Position numbers and translations under genes: made by a program
The notes under the pieces: model-generated
What the model was told of the DNA's origin: nothing
Seen by the model: only the letters and a program-made list of their open reading frames with translations
Databases searched by the model: none
NCBI GenBank assembly: GCA_028820505.1
Contig: JAPPIT010000134.1
Span: forward strand, 1 to 64,000
Reading direction: 5' to 3'
Length of the DNA stretch: 64,000 nt
DNA from: Defluviicoccus sp.
GTDB lineage: Bacteria; Pseudomonadota; Alphaproteobacteria; MPNO01
Part shown: in pieces, positions 1-9,277 of the stretch
How positions within the stretch are numbered: position 1 is the first letter of the stretch
Layout: each line of letters begins with the position of its first letter

Positions 1-92
1 TCAAACCGACAAAAATCGCCAGTCTCCTACCCGGTTAGACCGGGAGACAACAGCAGTCCGGATCGCGTGAGGCTCATCGCCGCGACCGGACC

Positions 93-1787
93 TCAGAACA
101 GCCCCTCGATCTCGCCCCGGTCGTTGACCGTGATGTTGTTGGCCGCGGGAACGCGAGGCAGGCCCGGCATGGTCATGATGTCGCCGCAGATCGCGACCAG
201 GAAGCCCGCGCCGTTGGCGAGCCTGACCTCGCGCACCTGGAGATCGTGGCCCTCCGGCGCGCCGCGCAGCGCGGGATCCGCCGAGAAGCTGAGCGGCGTC
301 TTCGCCATGCACACCGGAAGCGCGCCGTAGCCGTCGTTCTGATATCCCTCGATCTGGCGCCGGACCCGGTCGGGCGCGCCGACCGTGCCGGCCTTGTAGA
401 TATTGCGCGCAATGGTCTCGATCTTGTCCCAGAGCGGCATCTCGTCGGGGTAGAGGAAGCGGAACCCCTCGTTCGGGGTTTCGGCCGCGGCGACGACCTT
501 TTCCGCAAGCGCCACCGCGCCGGCGCTTCCTTCGCCCCAATGGGTGCAATCCACCGCCTCCACCCCGTAACCGGCGCACGCTTCGGTGACCACCGCCACC
601 TCGTCCGCGGTGTCGGCGTTGAAGTGGTTGAGCGCGACGACGACAGGGACCCCGAAGCCCTGGATGTTCTCGATGTGGCGCTTGAGATTGGCGACGCCCT
701 CGCGAACCGCGGCGACGTTCTCGGCGCCGAGCGCGTCGCGGGCGACCCCGCCATGCATCTTGAGCGCGCGGATCGTGGCGACCAGAACGACCGCGTCGGG
801 CTCGAACCCCGCCTTGCGGCACTTGATGTCGATGAACTTCTCGCCGCCGAGATCGGAGCCGAAACCGGCCTCGGTCACCGTGTAGTCGGCGAGCTTGAGC
901 GCCGTCCGCGTCGCGGTCACGGAATTGCAGCCATGGGCGATGTTGGCGAACGGCCCGCCGTGCACGAAGGCGGGAGTCTTCTCCAGCGTCTGCACCATGT
1001 TGGGCAGGATCGCCTCCTTCAGGAGCGCGGTCATGGGTCCCGGGCCCATCAGGTCTCGCGCGAAAACCGGCTCCCGGCCGCGGGTCTCGGCGACGATGAT
1101 GTTGCCGAGGCGCTCCTTGAGGTCGGCCAGGCTCTCCGCCAGGCAGAAGACCGCCATGACCTCGGACGCGACCGTGATGTCGAAACCGTCCTCGCGCGGG
1201 AAACCGTTGGCGACGCCGCCGAGCGAGCCGACGATGGAGCGCAGCGCGCGGTCGTTGAGGTCGACGACCCGCCGCCACGAGATCCGGCGTGCGTCGATGC
1301 CGAGCGCGTTGCCCCAGTAGATATGGTTGTCGAGCAGGGCCGACAGCAGGTTGTGGGCCGACCCGATGGCGTGGAAGTCGCCGGTGAAGTGGAGGTTGAT
1401 GTCCTCCATCGGCACCACCTGGGCGTAGCCGCCGCCGGCGGCGCCGCCCTTGACGCCGAAACACGGGCCGAGGCTGGGTTCGCGCAGGCAGATCACCGTC
1501 CGCCTGCCGATCGCGTTCAGCGCGTCGCCGAGACCGACCGTGGTCGTGGTCTTGCCTTCGCCGGCGGGCGTCGGCGTCATCCCGGTGACCAGGATCAGCT
1601 TCCCGTCGGGCTTGCCGGCCAGGGTATCGATGTAATCCAGCGAGACCTTCGCCTTGTGCGGCCCGAAGCGGTAGACCGTCTCGTCCGGAATGTCGAGCGA
1701 GCCGGTGATGTCGGTAATGTCCGCGAGCGTCGCCGCGCGCGCGATCTCGAGGTCCGATTTGACCTCGCTGCCCATGTTGTTGCTCAT
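93..1787 (-). CDS. fhs: Formate--tetrahydrofolate ligase
   Basis: 564-aa ORF from [16 protein letters not shown]; contains [32 protein letters not shown] and [13 protein letters not shown] motifs; the longer ORF in the track extends artefactually upstream. Confidence 0.97.
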   Translation of the reverse strand: MSNNMGSEVKSDLEIARAATLADITDITGSLDIPDETVYRFGPHKAKVSLDYIDTLAGKPDGKLILVTGMTPTPAGEGKTTTTVGLGDALNAIGRRTVICLREPSLGPCFGVKGGAAGGGYAQVVPMEDINLHFTGDFHAIGSAHNLLSALLDNHIYWGNALGIDARRISWRRVVDLNDRALRSIVGSLGGVANGFPREDGFDITVASEVMAVFCLAESLADLKERLGNIIVAETRGREPVFARDLMGPGPMTALLKEAILPNMVQTLEKTPAFVHGGPFANIAHGCNSVTATRTALKLADYTVTEAGFGSDLGGEKFIDIKCRKAGFEPDAVVLVATIRALKMHGGVARDALGAENVAAVREGVANLKRHIENIQGFGVPVVVALNHFNADTADEVAVVTEACAGYGVEAVDCTHWGEGSAGAVALAEKVVAAAETPNEGFRFLYPDEMPLWDKIETIARNIYKAGTVGAPDRVRRQIEGYQNDGYGALPVCMAKTPLSFSADPALRGAPEGHDLQVREVRLANGAGFLVAICGDIMTMPGLPRVPAANNITVNDRGEIEGLF

Positions 1788-1928
1788 CGTGCCTCCCGAT
1801 CCTGCGGCCCGGATTTTAGGGACGCGCGGCGGCGCGCAAAAGTCCGGACGGGAAATTCGGGCCCCGCCGGTCTCCGTCTGGCAGAATGGCCCTCGACGTC
1901 TGCGGGACGGATAGCCGGAGGAGCGGAC

Positions 1929-2405
1929 ATGGCGGGACGGATCGAGGCGCGGCTGGCGGAGCTCGGCATCGTGCTGCCGGAGGCGGGGGCGCCGAAGGCG
2001 GCGAAGATCCTGACCGCCAAGATCTCGGGCGACTGGATGTACGTGTCGGGCGCGGTCCCGAGGCTCGACGGCGAGATCCGCTATGTCGGCAAGGTGGGAC
2101 GCGAGTTCTCGCTGGAAGAGGGGCAGGCGGCGGCGCGCCTCAGCGCGCTCAACATGCTCGCCCATGCGCGCAAGGCGCTCGACGGCGACCTCGACCGGGT
2201 GCGCGACATCGTCAACGTGCGCGGCTTCATCAACATCGATCCCGACTTCACCCGGATCGCCGAGACCCTCAACGGCGCGTCCGAGGTGCTGATCGAGATT
2301 TTCGGCGATCGCGGGCGCCACGCCCGGACCGCCGTAGGGGTCGCCGGCATGCCGTTCGGCGTTGCGATCGAGGTCGAGGCGCAGATGCGCATCGATCCGC
2401 CCTGA
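1929..2405 (+). CDS. RidA/YjgF-YER057c-UK114 family protein
   Basis: 158 aa, [27 protein letters not shown]...[19 protein letters not shown]...; YjgF-like sequence. Confidence 0.85.
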   Translation: MAGRIEARLAELGIVLPEAGAPKAAKILTAKISGDWMYVSGAVPRLDGEIRYVGKVGREFSLEEGQAAARLSALNMLAHARKALDGDLDRVRDIVNVRGFINIDPDFTRIAETLNGASEVLIEIFGDRGRHARTAVGVAGMPFGVAIEVEAQMRIDPP

Positions 2406-2469
2406 CCGCTTGCAAGCGCGGCCCGGCTGGGCCACGATCCGTCAGCCGACGGTCGAGGGAGGTCCCGCA

Positions 2470-3018
2470 ATGCAGCGCGTCAAGCACGAGATCCCGAGCG
2501 CGTACCGGAACATGACGATCGACGAGCTGGCGGAACGCCAGGTGGTGCGCTACGGCGAGCTGGAGCCCGACTGGGACGCCTTCGCGGACTCGCAGATCGA
2601 GGGCCGCCGCCGGGCGCAGTATCGCCTGATCGGGGTCGGCGGGTCCGGCAAGCCCGACCCCCACGCGCTGCCCGCGGGCGGTTTCACGCTCTCGATGCTG
2701 ATCGTTCCGCCGGGCCAGGGCGGTTCCGCCCATACCCATGAGGTGGAGGAGGCGTTCGTCGTCCTGGAGGGCGAGCTCACCGTGTTCTTTCAGGACGAGA
2801 CCGGCCGCCAGGCGAGGAATACGCTGGGGCAGTACGAGGTCGCGCTGTGCCCGGCCGGCATCCCGCACGGCTTCGTCAACGAGGGCGACAAGGATGCGCT
2901 GATCCAGATCATGATCGGCAGCGGGGAGCCGGGTCCGATCGGCTTCGTCGACGACGACATCTACCGCGAGGAAGTCGACCGGCTGACCTCGCGCGGCCGG
3001 ATGGCGGCGGCGGAGTAG
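2470..3018 (+). CDS. Cupin domain-containing protein
   Basis: 182 aa with PGQGGSAHTHEVEEAFVVLEGELTVFF and G(X)5PxG(X)2H-like motifs. Confidence 0.85.
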   Translation: MQRVKHEIPSAYRNMTIDELAERQVVRYGELEPDWDAFADSQIEGRRRAQYRLIGVGGSGKPDPHALPAGGFTLSMLIVPPGQGGSAHTHEVEEAFVVLEGELTVFFQDETGRQARNTLGQYEVALCPAGIPHGFVNEGDKDALIQIMIGSGEPGPIGFVDDDIYREEVDRLTSRGRMAAAE

Positions 3019-3022
3019 GGTC

Positions 3023-3505
3023 TTATTCCGCCGCCGGAACGTCGGCCGGCGGCTCCCTGCGGACGAATCCCTCGAACAGTCCTTCGAGCCGCGCCATGCG
3101 TTCGCGGATCTCCGCTAATTCTCCGGCAATGCTTGCGCGGGTCTCCGCCAATTCTCCGATAAAGCGCTCGCGGGTCTCCGCAATCTTTCCGGCGAGGCTC
3201 CCGCGGGTCTCCGCGATCTCTCCGGCGAGGCTCCCGCGGATCTCCGCGATCTCTTCGGAGAGGCTCCCGCGGATCTCCGCGATCTCTTCGGAGAGGCTCC
3301 CGCGGGTTTCCACAACCTCTCCGGCAAGGCTCCCGTGGTCTTTCGCCAGACCGTCAACCTTGCTCTCAAGGCGGTCGATTCTCTTGTCCAGACGTTGTTC
3401 CATGCCCGTCATGGTGCGCCAGAGGAACGCCACAATGGCGACCCCGACCCCCAGCATGGTGATGATCTCGGGACTCATGGAGCGAATATGTTCGACACGC
3501 CCCAT
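3023..3505 (-). CDS. Membrane-anchored coiled-coil protein with 11-residue repeats
   Basis: 160 aa; N-terminal hydrophobic segment IITMLGVGVAIVAFLW followed by GSLxxEIAExR repeats. Confidence 0.7.
   Translation of the reverse strand: MGRVEHIRSMSPEIITMLGVGVAIVAFLWRTMTGMEQRLDKRIDRLESKVDGLAKDHGSLAGEVVETRGSLSEEIAEIRGSLSEEIAEIRGSLAGEIAETRGSLAGKIAETRERFIGELAETRASIAGELAEIRERMARLEGLFEGFVRREPPADVPAAE
3110..3340. repeat. 33-bp tandem coding repeats (GSLSEEIAEIR unit)
   Basis: Unit ctcttcggagaggctcccgcggatctccgcgat occurs in adjacent near-perfect copies with degenerate flanking copies. Confidence 0.85.
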
Positions 3506-3562
3506 GCTTTCAAGAAATAACCTGATTCTCTACCTCAAATAGCAGACACCGTGCGCGACGGC

Positions 3563-4771
3563 TCACTCGTAGTCCGCGTGGGCGCGGGTTCTGCCGGCGC
3601 CGTCTTCGGCGATCATGGCGGGCGTCGCCACCTGCCCGGCTGGCGGGCCCTGGAGGCCGAAGAAGCGGCGCATGCGCTCGTAGACGATCTCGTGGCGGAG
3701 CGCCGCATCCAAGCCCCTGAACATCTCGTAGAAGATCGGCGAGGGATCGGGCCAAGTGCCCTGCGGGTGGGGGTAATCGGCGCCGAAGACCAGGATATCG
3801 CGCAGCACGTTGTCCTCGTGCGTGATCCCCTGGGCGGCGATCGCGTCCTCCTCGAAGGTGACCAGCATCTGGCGCCGGACGTAGAAGCTCGGGAGCTCCT
3901 CGAGCCCGGTATCGCGGAACAGGCCGGGGCGCTCTTCGGCCTGCCGGTCCATCCAGTAGACCAGGAACGGCACCCAGCCGGCCCGGCATTCGGCGAACAG
4001 CAGCTTGAGCCCCGGATGGCGCTGCAGCGCGCCGCAATAGACGATGTCGGCGAGCGGGCGCGACAGCGAGAACGGGGCGCAGGAGAAATAGGCCATCCGC
4101 TCGCCGCGATCCGCCGGCGGGATGGTCGTCTTGACGTGGCCGCCGATATGGCAGGCGCACACCGTCCCGGTCTCCTCGAAGGCGGCCCAGACGGGCTCCC
4201 AGCATTCGTGGAACATGCCGTGCGGCCCGTCGAAGGGGACGAACTCGGCTGCCTTGCAGCCGAGCGCGGCGAGCCTCCGGATCTCGCCGGGCACGGATCC
4301 CGGATCGAACACCGGCAGGATCGGCAGGATCATCAGCCGGTCCGGGTGGCGCGCGTTGAGCTCCATCACCCAGTCGTTGTAGACGCGGTGGACCTCGTGG
4401 CGCAGCGCCGGATCGTCGATATCCCACTTGCGGGTGGAGCCGAATCCGACATAGCCGTAGACGCTGCCGTGATCCATGTGCTCCAGCAGGAGGTCGGGAT
4501 CGGACGGCGGCAGGCTGCCGTCCGGGATACGCGCGCCGGAGCGTCCGAAGAACTGGTCGAGCAAAACGCGGTTGTCGGGGCCGTCGGCGGTGCCGCCGTC
4601 GCGCCCGCCGGCGATCCTGCCTTCCCAACTCCAGAGCCGCGCGCCCTCGTGCTCGACCACCTTGGGCGCGTTCTCCCTGAACTTCGCCGCGACCCGGTCC
4701 TGCCACAGCCGGGCCGGGATCCAGCGCTGGTCGAGATGGTTGTCGGCCGAGTTGTACTTGTAGAGCGTCAC
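3563..4771 (-). CDS. Amidohydrolase family protein (amidohydrolase_2, ACMSD-like)
   Basis: VTLYKYNSADNHLDQRWIPARLW...ADYPHPQGTWPDP; GTG start overlaps the TGA of the upstream TRAP permease. Confidence 0.85.
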   Translation of the reverse strand: MTLYKYNSADNHLDQRWIPARLWQDRVAAKFRENAPKVVEHEGARLWSWEGRIAGGRDGGTADGPDNRVLLDQFFGRSGARIPDGSLPPSDPDLLLEHMDHGSVYGYVGFGSTRKWDIDDPALRHEVHRVYNDWVMELNARHPDRLMILPILPVFDPGSVPGEIRRLAALGCKAAEFVPFDGPHGMFHECWEPVWAAFEETGTVCACHIGGHVKTTIPPADRGERMAYFSCAPFSLSRPLADIVYCGALQRHPGLKLLFAECRAGWVPFLVYWMDRQAEERPGLFRDTGLEELPSFYVRRQMLVTFEEDAIAAQGITHEDNVLRDILVFGADYPHPQGTWPDPSPIFYEMFRGLDAALRHEIVYERMRRFFGLQGPPAGQVATPAMIAEDGAGRTRAHADYE

Positions 4772-6738
4772 AGGACCGCCCTCCTGCGGCGCGCGAGATA
4801 GTCCTTGCCCACGATCAGCCCGCCGAGCGCGAGCCCGACCGCGTTGAGCCAGAGGCCATAGGGGATCGCGTGGGCGGGCAGCAGGAGCAGGATGCCGGCG
4901 GCGAAAACAAGCAGCCTCTCCACGGCGCCGAGGCGGGAGAACATGAAGCCGATCAGCCCGCAGGAAGCAATCCAGACGCCGATCATCGCGGTGGCGGCGG
5001 CGGAGACGATCTCGAACGTCGTGCCCTGGCCGATCAGCGCCGGCGACAGCACGAACACGAAGGGAATCACGTAGGCGATCCAGCCGAGCCGGACCGCCGT
5101 CGCCCCGGTCTCCATCGGCTTCGCGCCGGATAACGATGCCGCCGCGAAGGCGGCGATCGCAACGGGCGGTGTAATCATCGACATCAGCCCGAAATAGAGC
5201 ACGAACATGTGCGCCGCGATCGGGTGGACGCCGAGCTTGATCAGCGACGGTGCAATCATCGTCGCCAGCAGCAGGTAGATCGCCGAAGTCGGCATACCCA
5301 TGCCGAGCAGGATCGAGACGATCGCCGTCAGCACCAGCAGCAGGAACAGGCTGTCCTCGCCCACCGCCGCCAGGATCAGCGTCAGCGCCTGGCCGAGCCC
5401 GGTGCGGTCGAGGATGGCGATGATGATGCCGGCCATCGCGCCGATGACCACGATGTCGGCGGAGGCGCGGCCGCAGTCGGCGATCGAGTCCCAGAGCTGT
5501 TTCCGCGTGATCCGGTGCCGCTTGTAGCCGAAGACGATGCTGACCACCGCCACCGATATCGCCGCCCAGAACGCCGCCTCCTGGGCCGGTAGGTTGAGGC
5601 TGAACAGCGCGTACACCAGCACCACGTAGGGAAGGGTGAAGAACCAGCCCTCCTTGAGCACACGGAGGAACGGCGGGATCCGGTCCTTCGGCAGCGGCGC
5701 GATGTCGTTCTTGGCCGCTTCCAGATCGACCTGCACGAACACCGCGAGATAGTAGAGGACCGAGGGGATCAGCGCGGCGAGGATGATCTCGGTGTATTCG
5801 AGCTCCAGCAGCTCGGCCATCAGGAAGGCGGCAGCGCCCATGATCGGCGGCATGATCTGTCCGCCGGTCGATGCCACCGCCTCGATCGCGCCGGCGCTCT
5901 TGCGGTCGTAGCCCGCCTGGCGCATCAGCGGGATGGTGATCACGCCGGTCGAAGCGACGTTGGAAACCGCCGAGCCCGAGATCGAGCCGAACAGCCCCGA
6001 GGCGACGACGGCGATCTTGGCCGAGCCGCCGCGCGAGCGCCCCATGATGGCGGCGGCGAGGTCGGTGAACCATTCCGACGCCCCGGTATGGAGCAGGAGC
6101 TGCCCCATCCAGATGAACAGCACCACCGTCAGCACGATGATCTTGAGAGGCAGGCCGAGCAGCGCGACGTTGGTCACGCCGAGCTCGGCGATCAGCCGGT
6201 AGCTGTCCTGTTCGTAGCCCTTGAGCATGCCGGGGGCGAGATGTCCCACGAAGGCGTAGGCGAGGAACACCGAGAGCACCGCGGTCAGGCTCCAGCCGGC
6301 GGTGCGTCTCAGCGCCTCCCACATCAGCGGGATCAGCACGACGCTGATCCAGAACATCTTGCCGCGCATGGCGAACGGGTTGAGCTCGATGTCGCCGTAG
6401 ATCCATATGAGATAGGCCGACGCGCCGAGGCCGAGCACGGCGCATACCGCGTCGTACCAGGGAACCGACGGCCGGTCCCGCCCGCCGGCGAACGGAAAGC
6501 GGATGAAGACGATGGCGAGGGTGAGCCCGAAACAAGCCACCAGCGCCTGTTCGTCGAACCACTGGAAACCCACCCTGAGCCAGAACTCGATCGCCCAGGT
6601 CAGTGCGATCACCGTGATGACCGCGCCGAGAACCCGGGTCGACATCGTGACGAAGCGGCCCTCGCGGCGCGCGGAGAGGAGCTGCGTGCCCCTGTCCTTC
6701 CGACCTCCGGCGTCCGTTCCGGTCGACTGCTCGGCCAT
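4768..6738 (-). CDS. TRAP transporter, fused DctQM-type large permease
   Basis: Large multi-TM protein with GQIMPPIMGAAAF and GMGMPTSAIYLLLA motifs typical of fused TRAP permeases; start chosen at MAEQSTGTDAGG. Confidence 0.92.
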   Translation of the reverse strand: MAEQSTGTDAGGRKDRGTQLLSARREGRFVTMSTRVLGAVITVIALTWAIEFWLRVGFQWFDEQALVACFGLTLAIVFIRFPFAGGRDRPSVPWYDAVCAVLGLGASAYLIWIYGDIELNPFAMRGKMFWISVVLIPLMWEALRRTAGWSLTAVLSVFLAYAFVGHLAPGMLKGYEQDSYRLIAELGVTNVALLGLPLKIIVLTVVLFIWMGQLLLHTGASEWFTDLAAAIMGRSRGGSAKIAVVASGLFGSISGSAVSNVASTGVITIPLMRQAGYDRKSAGAIEAVASTGGQIMPPIMGAAAFLMAELLELEYTEIILAALIPSVLYYLAVFVQVDLEAAKNDIAPLPKDRIPPFLRVLKEGWFFTLPYVVLVYALFSLNLPAQEAAFWAAISVAVVSIVFGYKRHRITRKQLWDSIADCGRASADIVVIGAMAGIIIAILDRTGLGQALTLILAAVGEDSLFLLLVLTAIVSILLGMGMPTSAIYLLLATMIAPSLIKLGVHPIAAHMFVLYFGLMSMITPPVAIAAFAAASLSGAKPMETGATAVRLGWIAYVIPFVFVLSPALIGQGTTFEIVSAAATAMIGVWIASCGLIGFMFSRLGAVERLLVFAAGILLLLPAHAIPYGLWLNAVGLALGGLIVGKDYLARRRRAVL

Positions 6739-6825
6739 CTCGCTCGGAAAACCCCGCCGCCGGACGGACGCCCGCACCCCTGGAGGAGCGCGGGCGTTTC
6801 CGGCGGTTCTATGCGGCCAGCCGGA

Positions 6826-7788
6826 TCAGCCGGCGGGCCAGAGACCGACTTCCTTGTAGTACTTCACGGCAGCCGGGTGATAGGGGTAGCCGTGCTGCTT
6901 GGCGAGGCGCTTGTCGGCGCTGAAGGTCCGCCACAGCGGCCCGCCTTCCTTGAGCTGCTTCTCCTGGGTGTGCATCACCTTTGTGACCTTGTAGACGATG
7001 TCGTCCGACACGCCCTTGTGGGTCCACAGCAGGAAGTCGTAGCCCACGAACACGGTGGGCTCGAGCACCCCGGTCAGCCCCTTGGCCGGCTGGACGACGG
7101 TCCATTCGCTCTTCGGGAACCACTTGTGCATCCCCTTGAGCGCCTCGGGCGTGTTGGGGTAGGAGATGTGCCGCACCCCGCCGTCGATCTTGGCATCCAT
7201 CTGCTTGACGAAGCCGGACCCGACCGCGGCGATCGCCCAGTCGAGCTTGCCCGCCATGAAGGCGCGCCAGTGCTGCACCAGCCCGACCTGCGGCACCGGC
7301 TTGATGTCGTCCGGCGTGAGCCCGACGGTCGCAAGCGATCCGTTGAAGATATGGACGAACAGCGGCGCGCCCTTGAAGCCGACCGGCATCCTGAGCCCCT
7401 TGAGCTGCGCGATCGAGGTGATGCCCGATTTCTTGGGAACCACCGCGCTCACCCGGAACTTCATGATGGTCGAGACCAGGCGCAGGTTATCGTGCTTGTC
7501 CTTCGAAAGGCCCCAGCCTTCCTTCGCCATGGTGTATTGCGGGATGTTGGAGATCCCGAATTCGAGCTCGCCCGCGTTGACCACGGGGATGTATTGCTGG
7601 GTGCCGCCCATGGTTTGCTTGCGCATCTGGACGCCCGGCGCGTGCTCGGACACGGCCTTCGAGATGGTCGCGGTGATCTGCGACACCGCGCCCGCCTTGG
7701 TGGCGCCGATGCCGACCGTCTGTGCCGAGGCGGCGCTCGCCAGGGCGGCCGCGGCGATTGCCCCGAGGGTTGTGTGAATCCAACGCAT
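6826..7788 (-). CDS. TAXI family TRAP transporter solute-binding protein
   Basis: 320 aa, signal peptide, TVGIGATKAGAVSQITATISKAVSEHAPGVQMRKQTMGGTQQYIPVVNAGELEFGI. Confidence 0.92.
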   Translation of the reverse strand: MRWIHTTLGAIAAAALASAASAQTVGIGATKAGAVSQITATISKAVSEHAPGVQMRKQTMGGTQQYIPVVNAGELEFGISNIPQYTMAKEGWGLSKDKHDNLRLVSTIMKFRVSAVVPKKSGITSIAQLKGLRMPVGFKGAPLFVHIFNGSLATVGLTPDDIKPVPQVGLVQHWRAFMAGKLDWAIAAVGSGFVKQMDAKIDGGVRHISYPNTPEALKGMHKWFPKSEWTVVQPAKGLTGVLEPTVFVGYDFLLWTHKGVSDDIVYKVTKVMHTQEKQLKEGGPLWRTFSADKRLAKQHGYPYHPAAVKYYKEVGLWPAG

Positions 7789-7898
7789 GCTGTCGCTCCC
7801 GTCAGTGTTCTCCGATCGATCGGGCGATCATAGCCATGCGCCCCTTTGGAACAAGCCGCGCCGCTGGTATAGGCTGGGGCCGCAACCGGGAGGCGGAA

Positions 7899-8729
7899 AT
7901 GGACGGCCATCGCGGCACGCCCTACCGGACCATCGAGGTCAGCCCCTACAGCCCCCATGTCGGCGCCGAGATCGGCGGTATCGACCTCACCCGGCCGCTG
8001 CCGGCGGAGCAGCTCGCCGAGCTCCGCCGCGCCTTCACGGATCATCTGGTGCTGTTCTTCCGCGACCAGGAGATCGGCTTCGACGACCATGCGCGGCTCG
8101 CCGAATATTTCGGGACCATCGGCCGGCATGTCGGAGTCCGCACCCACAGCGAGCCGTCGGAGGACGACCGCGTCCGCCGCTTCCATTTCGACGAGTATTC
8201 GGAGGAAGTCTCGGGCAATGTCTGGCACACCGACCAGTCCTGCGCGCCGGTCCCGCCGCTCGCCAGCATCCTCTACAACCACACGCTCCCGCCGGACGGC
8301 GGCGGCGATACCCTGTTCGCCAGCATGTATGCCGCCTACGACGCGCTGTCGGACCGCATGAAGACCTGTCTCGAGGGGCTGACCGCGCTCCACGACGGCG
8401 TCCGCGTGTTCGGCGAGGGGACGCCGCGCGCGACCCATCCTGTCGTGGTGCGCCATCCGGACAGCGGGCGCAAGCTGCTCTACGTCAACGAGTCCTTCAC
8501 CGTCCGGATCAACGAACTCCCGGCCGCCGAGAGCCGGCACCTGCTCGCCTTCCTGGTCGAGCACTGCACCCAGCCCGAATGGACCTGCCGCTTCCGCTGG
8601 CGCCCGCACTCGATCGCGATGTGGGACAACCGCTGCGCTCAGCACCGCGCGATCTCCGACTACCTCCCCAACGTGCGCTCGGGCTACCGCGTGCAGATCG
8701 ACGGGATTGCGGCGCCGGTGGCGGGGTAG
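7899..8729 (+). CDS. TauD/TfdA family Fe(II)/2-oxoglutarate-dependent dioxygenase
   Basis: 276 aa; VWHTDQS (HxD) and MWDNRCAQHRAISDY motifs. Confidence 0.93.
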   Translation: MDGHRGTPYRTIEVSPYSPHVGAEIGGIDLTRPLPAEQLAELRRAFTDHLVLFFRDQEIGFDDHARLAEYFGTIGRHVGVRTHSEPSEDDRVRRFHFDEYSEEVSGNVWHTDQSCAPVPPLASILYNHTLPPDGGGDTLFASMYAAYDALSDRMKTCLEGLTALHDGVRVFGEGTPRATHPVVVRHPDSGRKLLYVNESFTVRINELPAAESRHLLAFLVEHCTQPEWTCRFRWRPHSIAMWDNRCAQHRAISDYLPNVRSGYRVQIDGIAAPVAG

Positions 8730-8990
8730 CTATCTCAGGGCCTCCCGGCTCGCGATCCAGTCGCGCAGCGCCGCGTCGATCCGCGTTTGCCAGCCGCGTC
8801 CGCCCGCCTTGAAGTGATCGATCACGTCCGGCGACAGGCGGATGGTGGTCGACACCTTGGGCCGGGCCGCGGGCGGACGGCCGCGGCGAACGGGCGCCCG
8901 GGCGAACTTGTCGGGCCAGCCGTCCCGAGAGAGATCGGGCGCGTCATCGGGGTCCGAGTCGCGGGGCGTAGAGCCGTCGTTCCCGTTCAT
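8730..8990 (-). CDS. brnA: BrnA-family antitoxin
   Basis: 86 aa; C-terminal KVSTTIRLSPDVIDHFKAGGRGWQTRIDAALRDWIAS is BrnA/RHH-like; overlaps the 3' end of the BrnT frame. Confidence 0.85.
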   Translation of the reverse strand: MNGNDGSTPRDSDPDDAPDLSRDGWPDKFARAPVRRGRPPAARPKVSTTIRLSPDVIDHFKAGGRGWQTRIDAALRDWIASREALR

Positions 8991-9221
8991 TGGCTCTCCT
9001 CATGCTTATGACCCGTTGCGCACCGTCGCGCGGCGTCCAGACCAGCACCACCATCGCTTCGTCGAGAAATCCGATGGCGATGAAGCGATCTTCCCGATAG
9101 TCCCACCGATCGTCTTCCACGGTCAGAGTCGCGCCATCGAACACTTCTCCCGCCCGGGCCATGTCCAGCCCCTGCGTTCGAGAGTGGCCGACCGCTTAGC
9201 CGGGTCGTACTCGATCAGCAC
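8944..9221 (-). pseudogene. brnT: BrnT-family toxin with an apparent 1-nt frameshift
   Basis: Frame 1 gives VLIEYDPAKRSATLERRG; frame 2 gives LDMARAGEVFDGATLTVEDDRWDYREDRFIAIGFLDEAMVVLVWTPRDGAQRVISMRRANERERRLY. One G added to a GGGG run (cccc at 9169-9172 on +) joins them. Confidence 0.75.
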
Positions 9222-9277
9222 GAATTTATGTTACTACATTAAACGGTTCAAGCCCGACCGGACCGACCCGAAAATCC

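Noticed and set aside
1-3018. Large ORFs on alternative frames (e.g. 1..1464 -, 246..2405 +, 93..2435 upstream extension)
   Set aside because: Shadow frames of a GC-rich genome: Arg/Ala-rich composition, no family motifs, and they overlap well-supported fhs and RidA-like genes.
3110-3340. CRISPR-like interpretation of the 33-bp repeats
   Set aside because: Copies are contiguous without spacers and lie in frame inside a coding region, so they are protein repeats.
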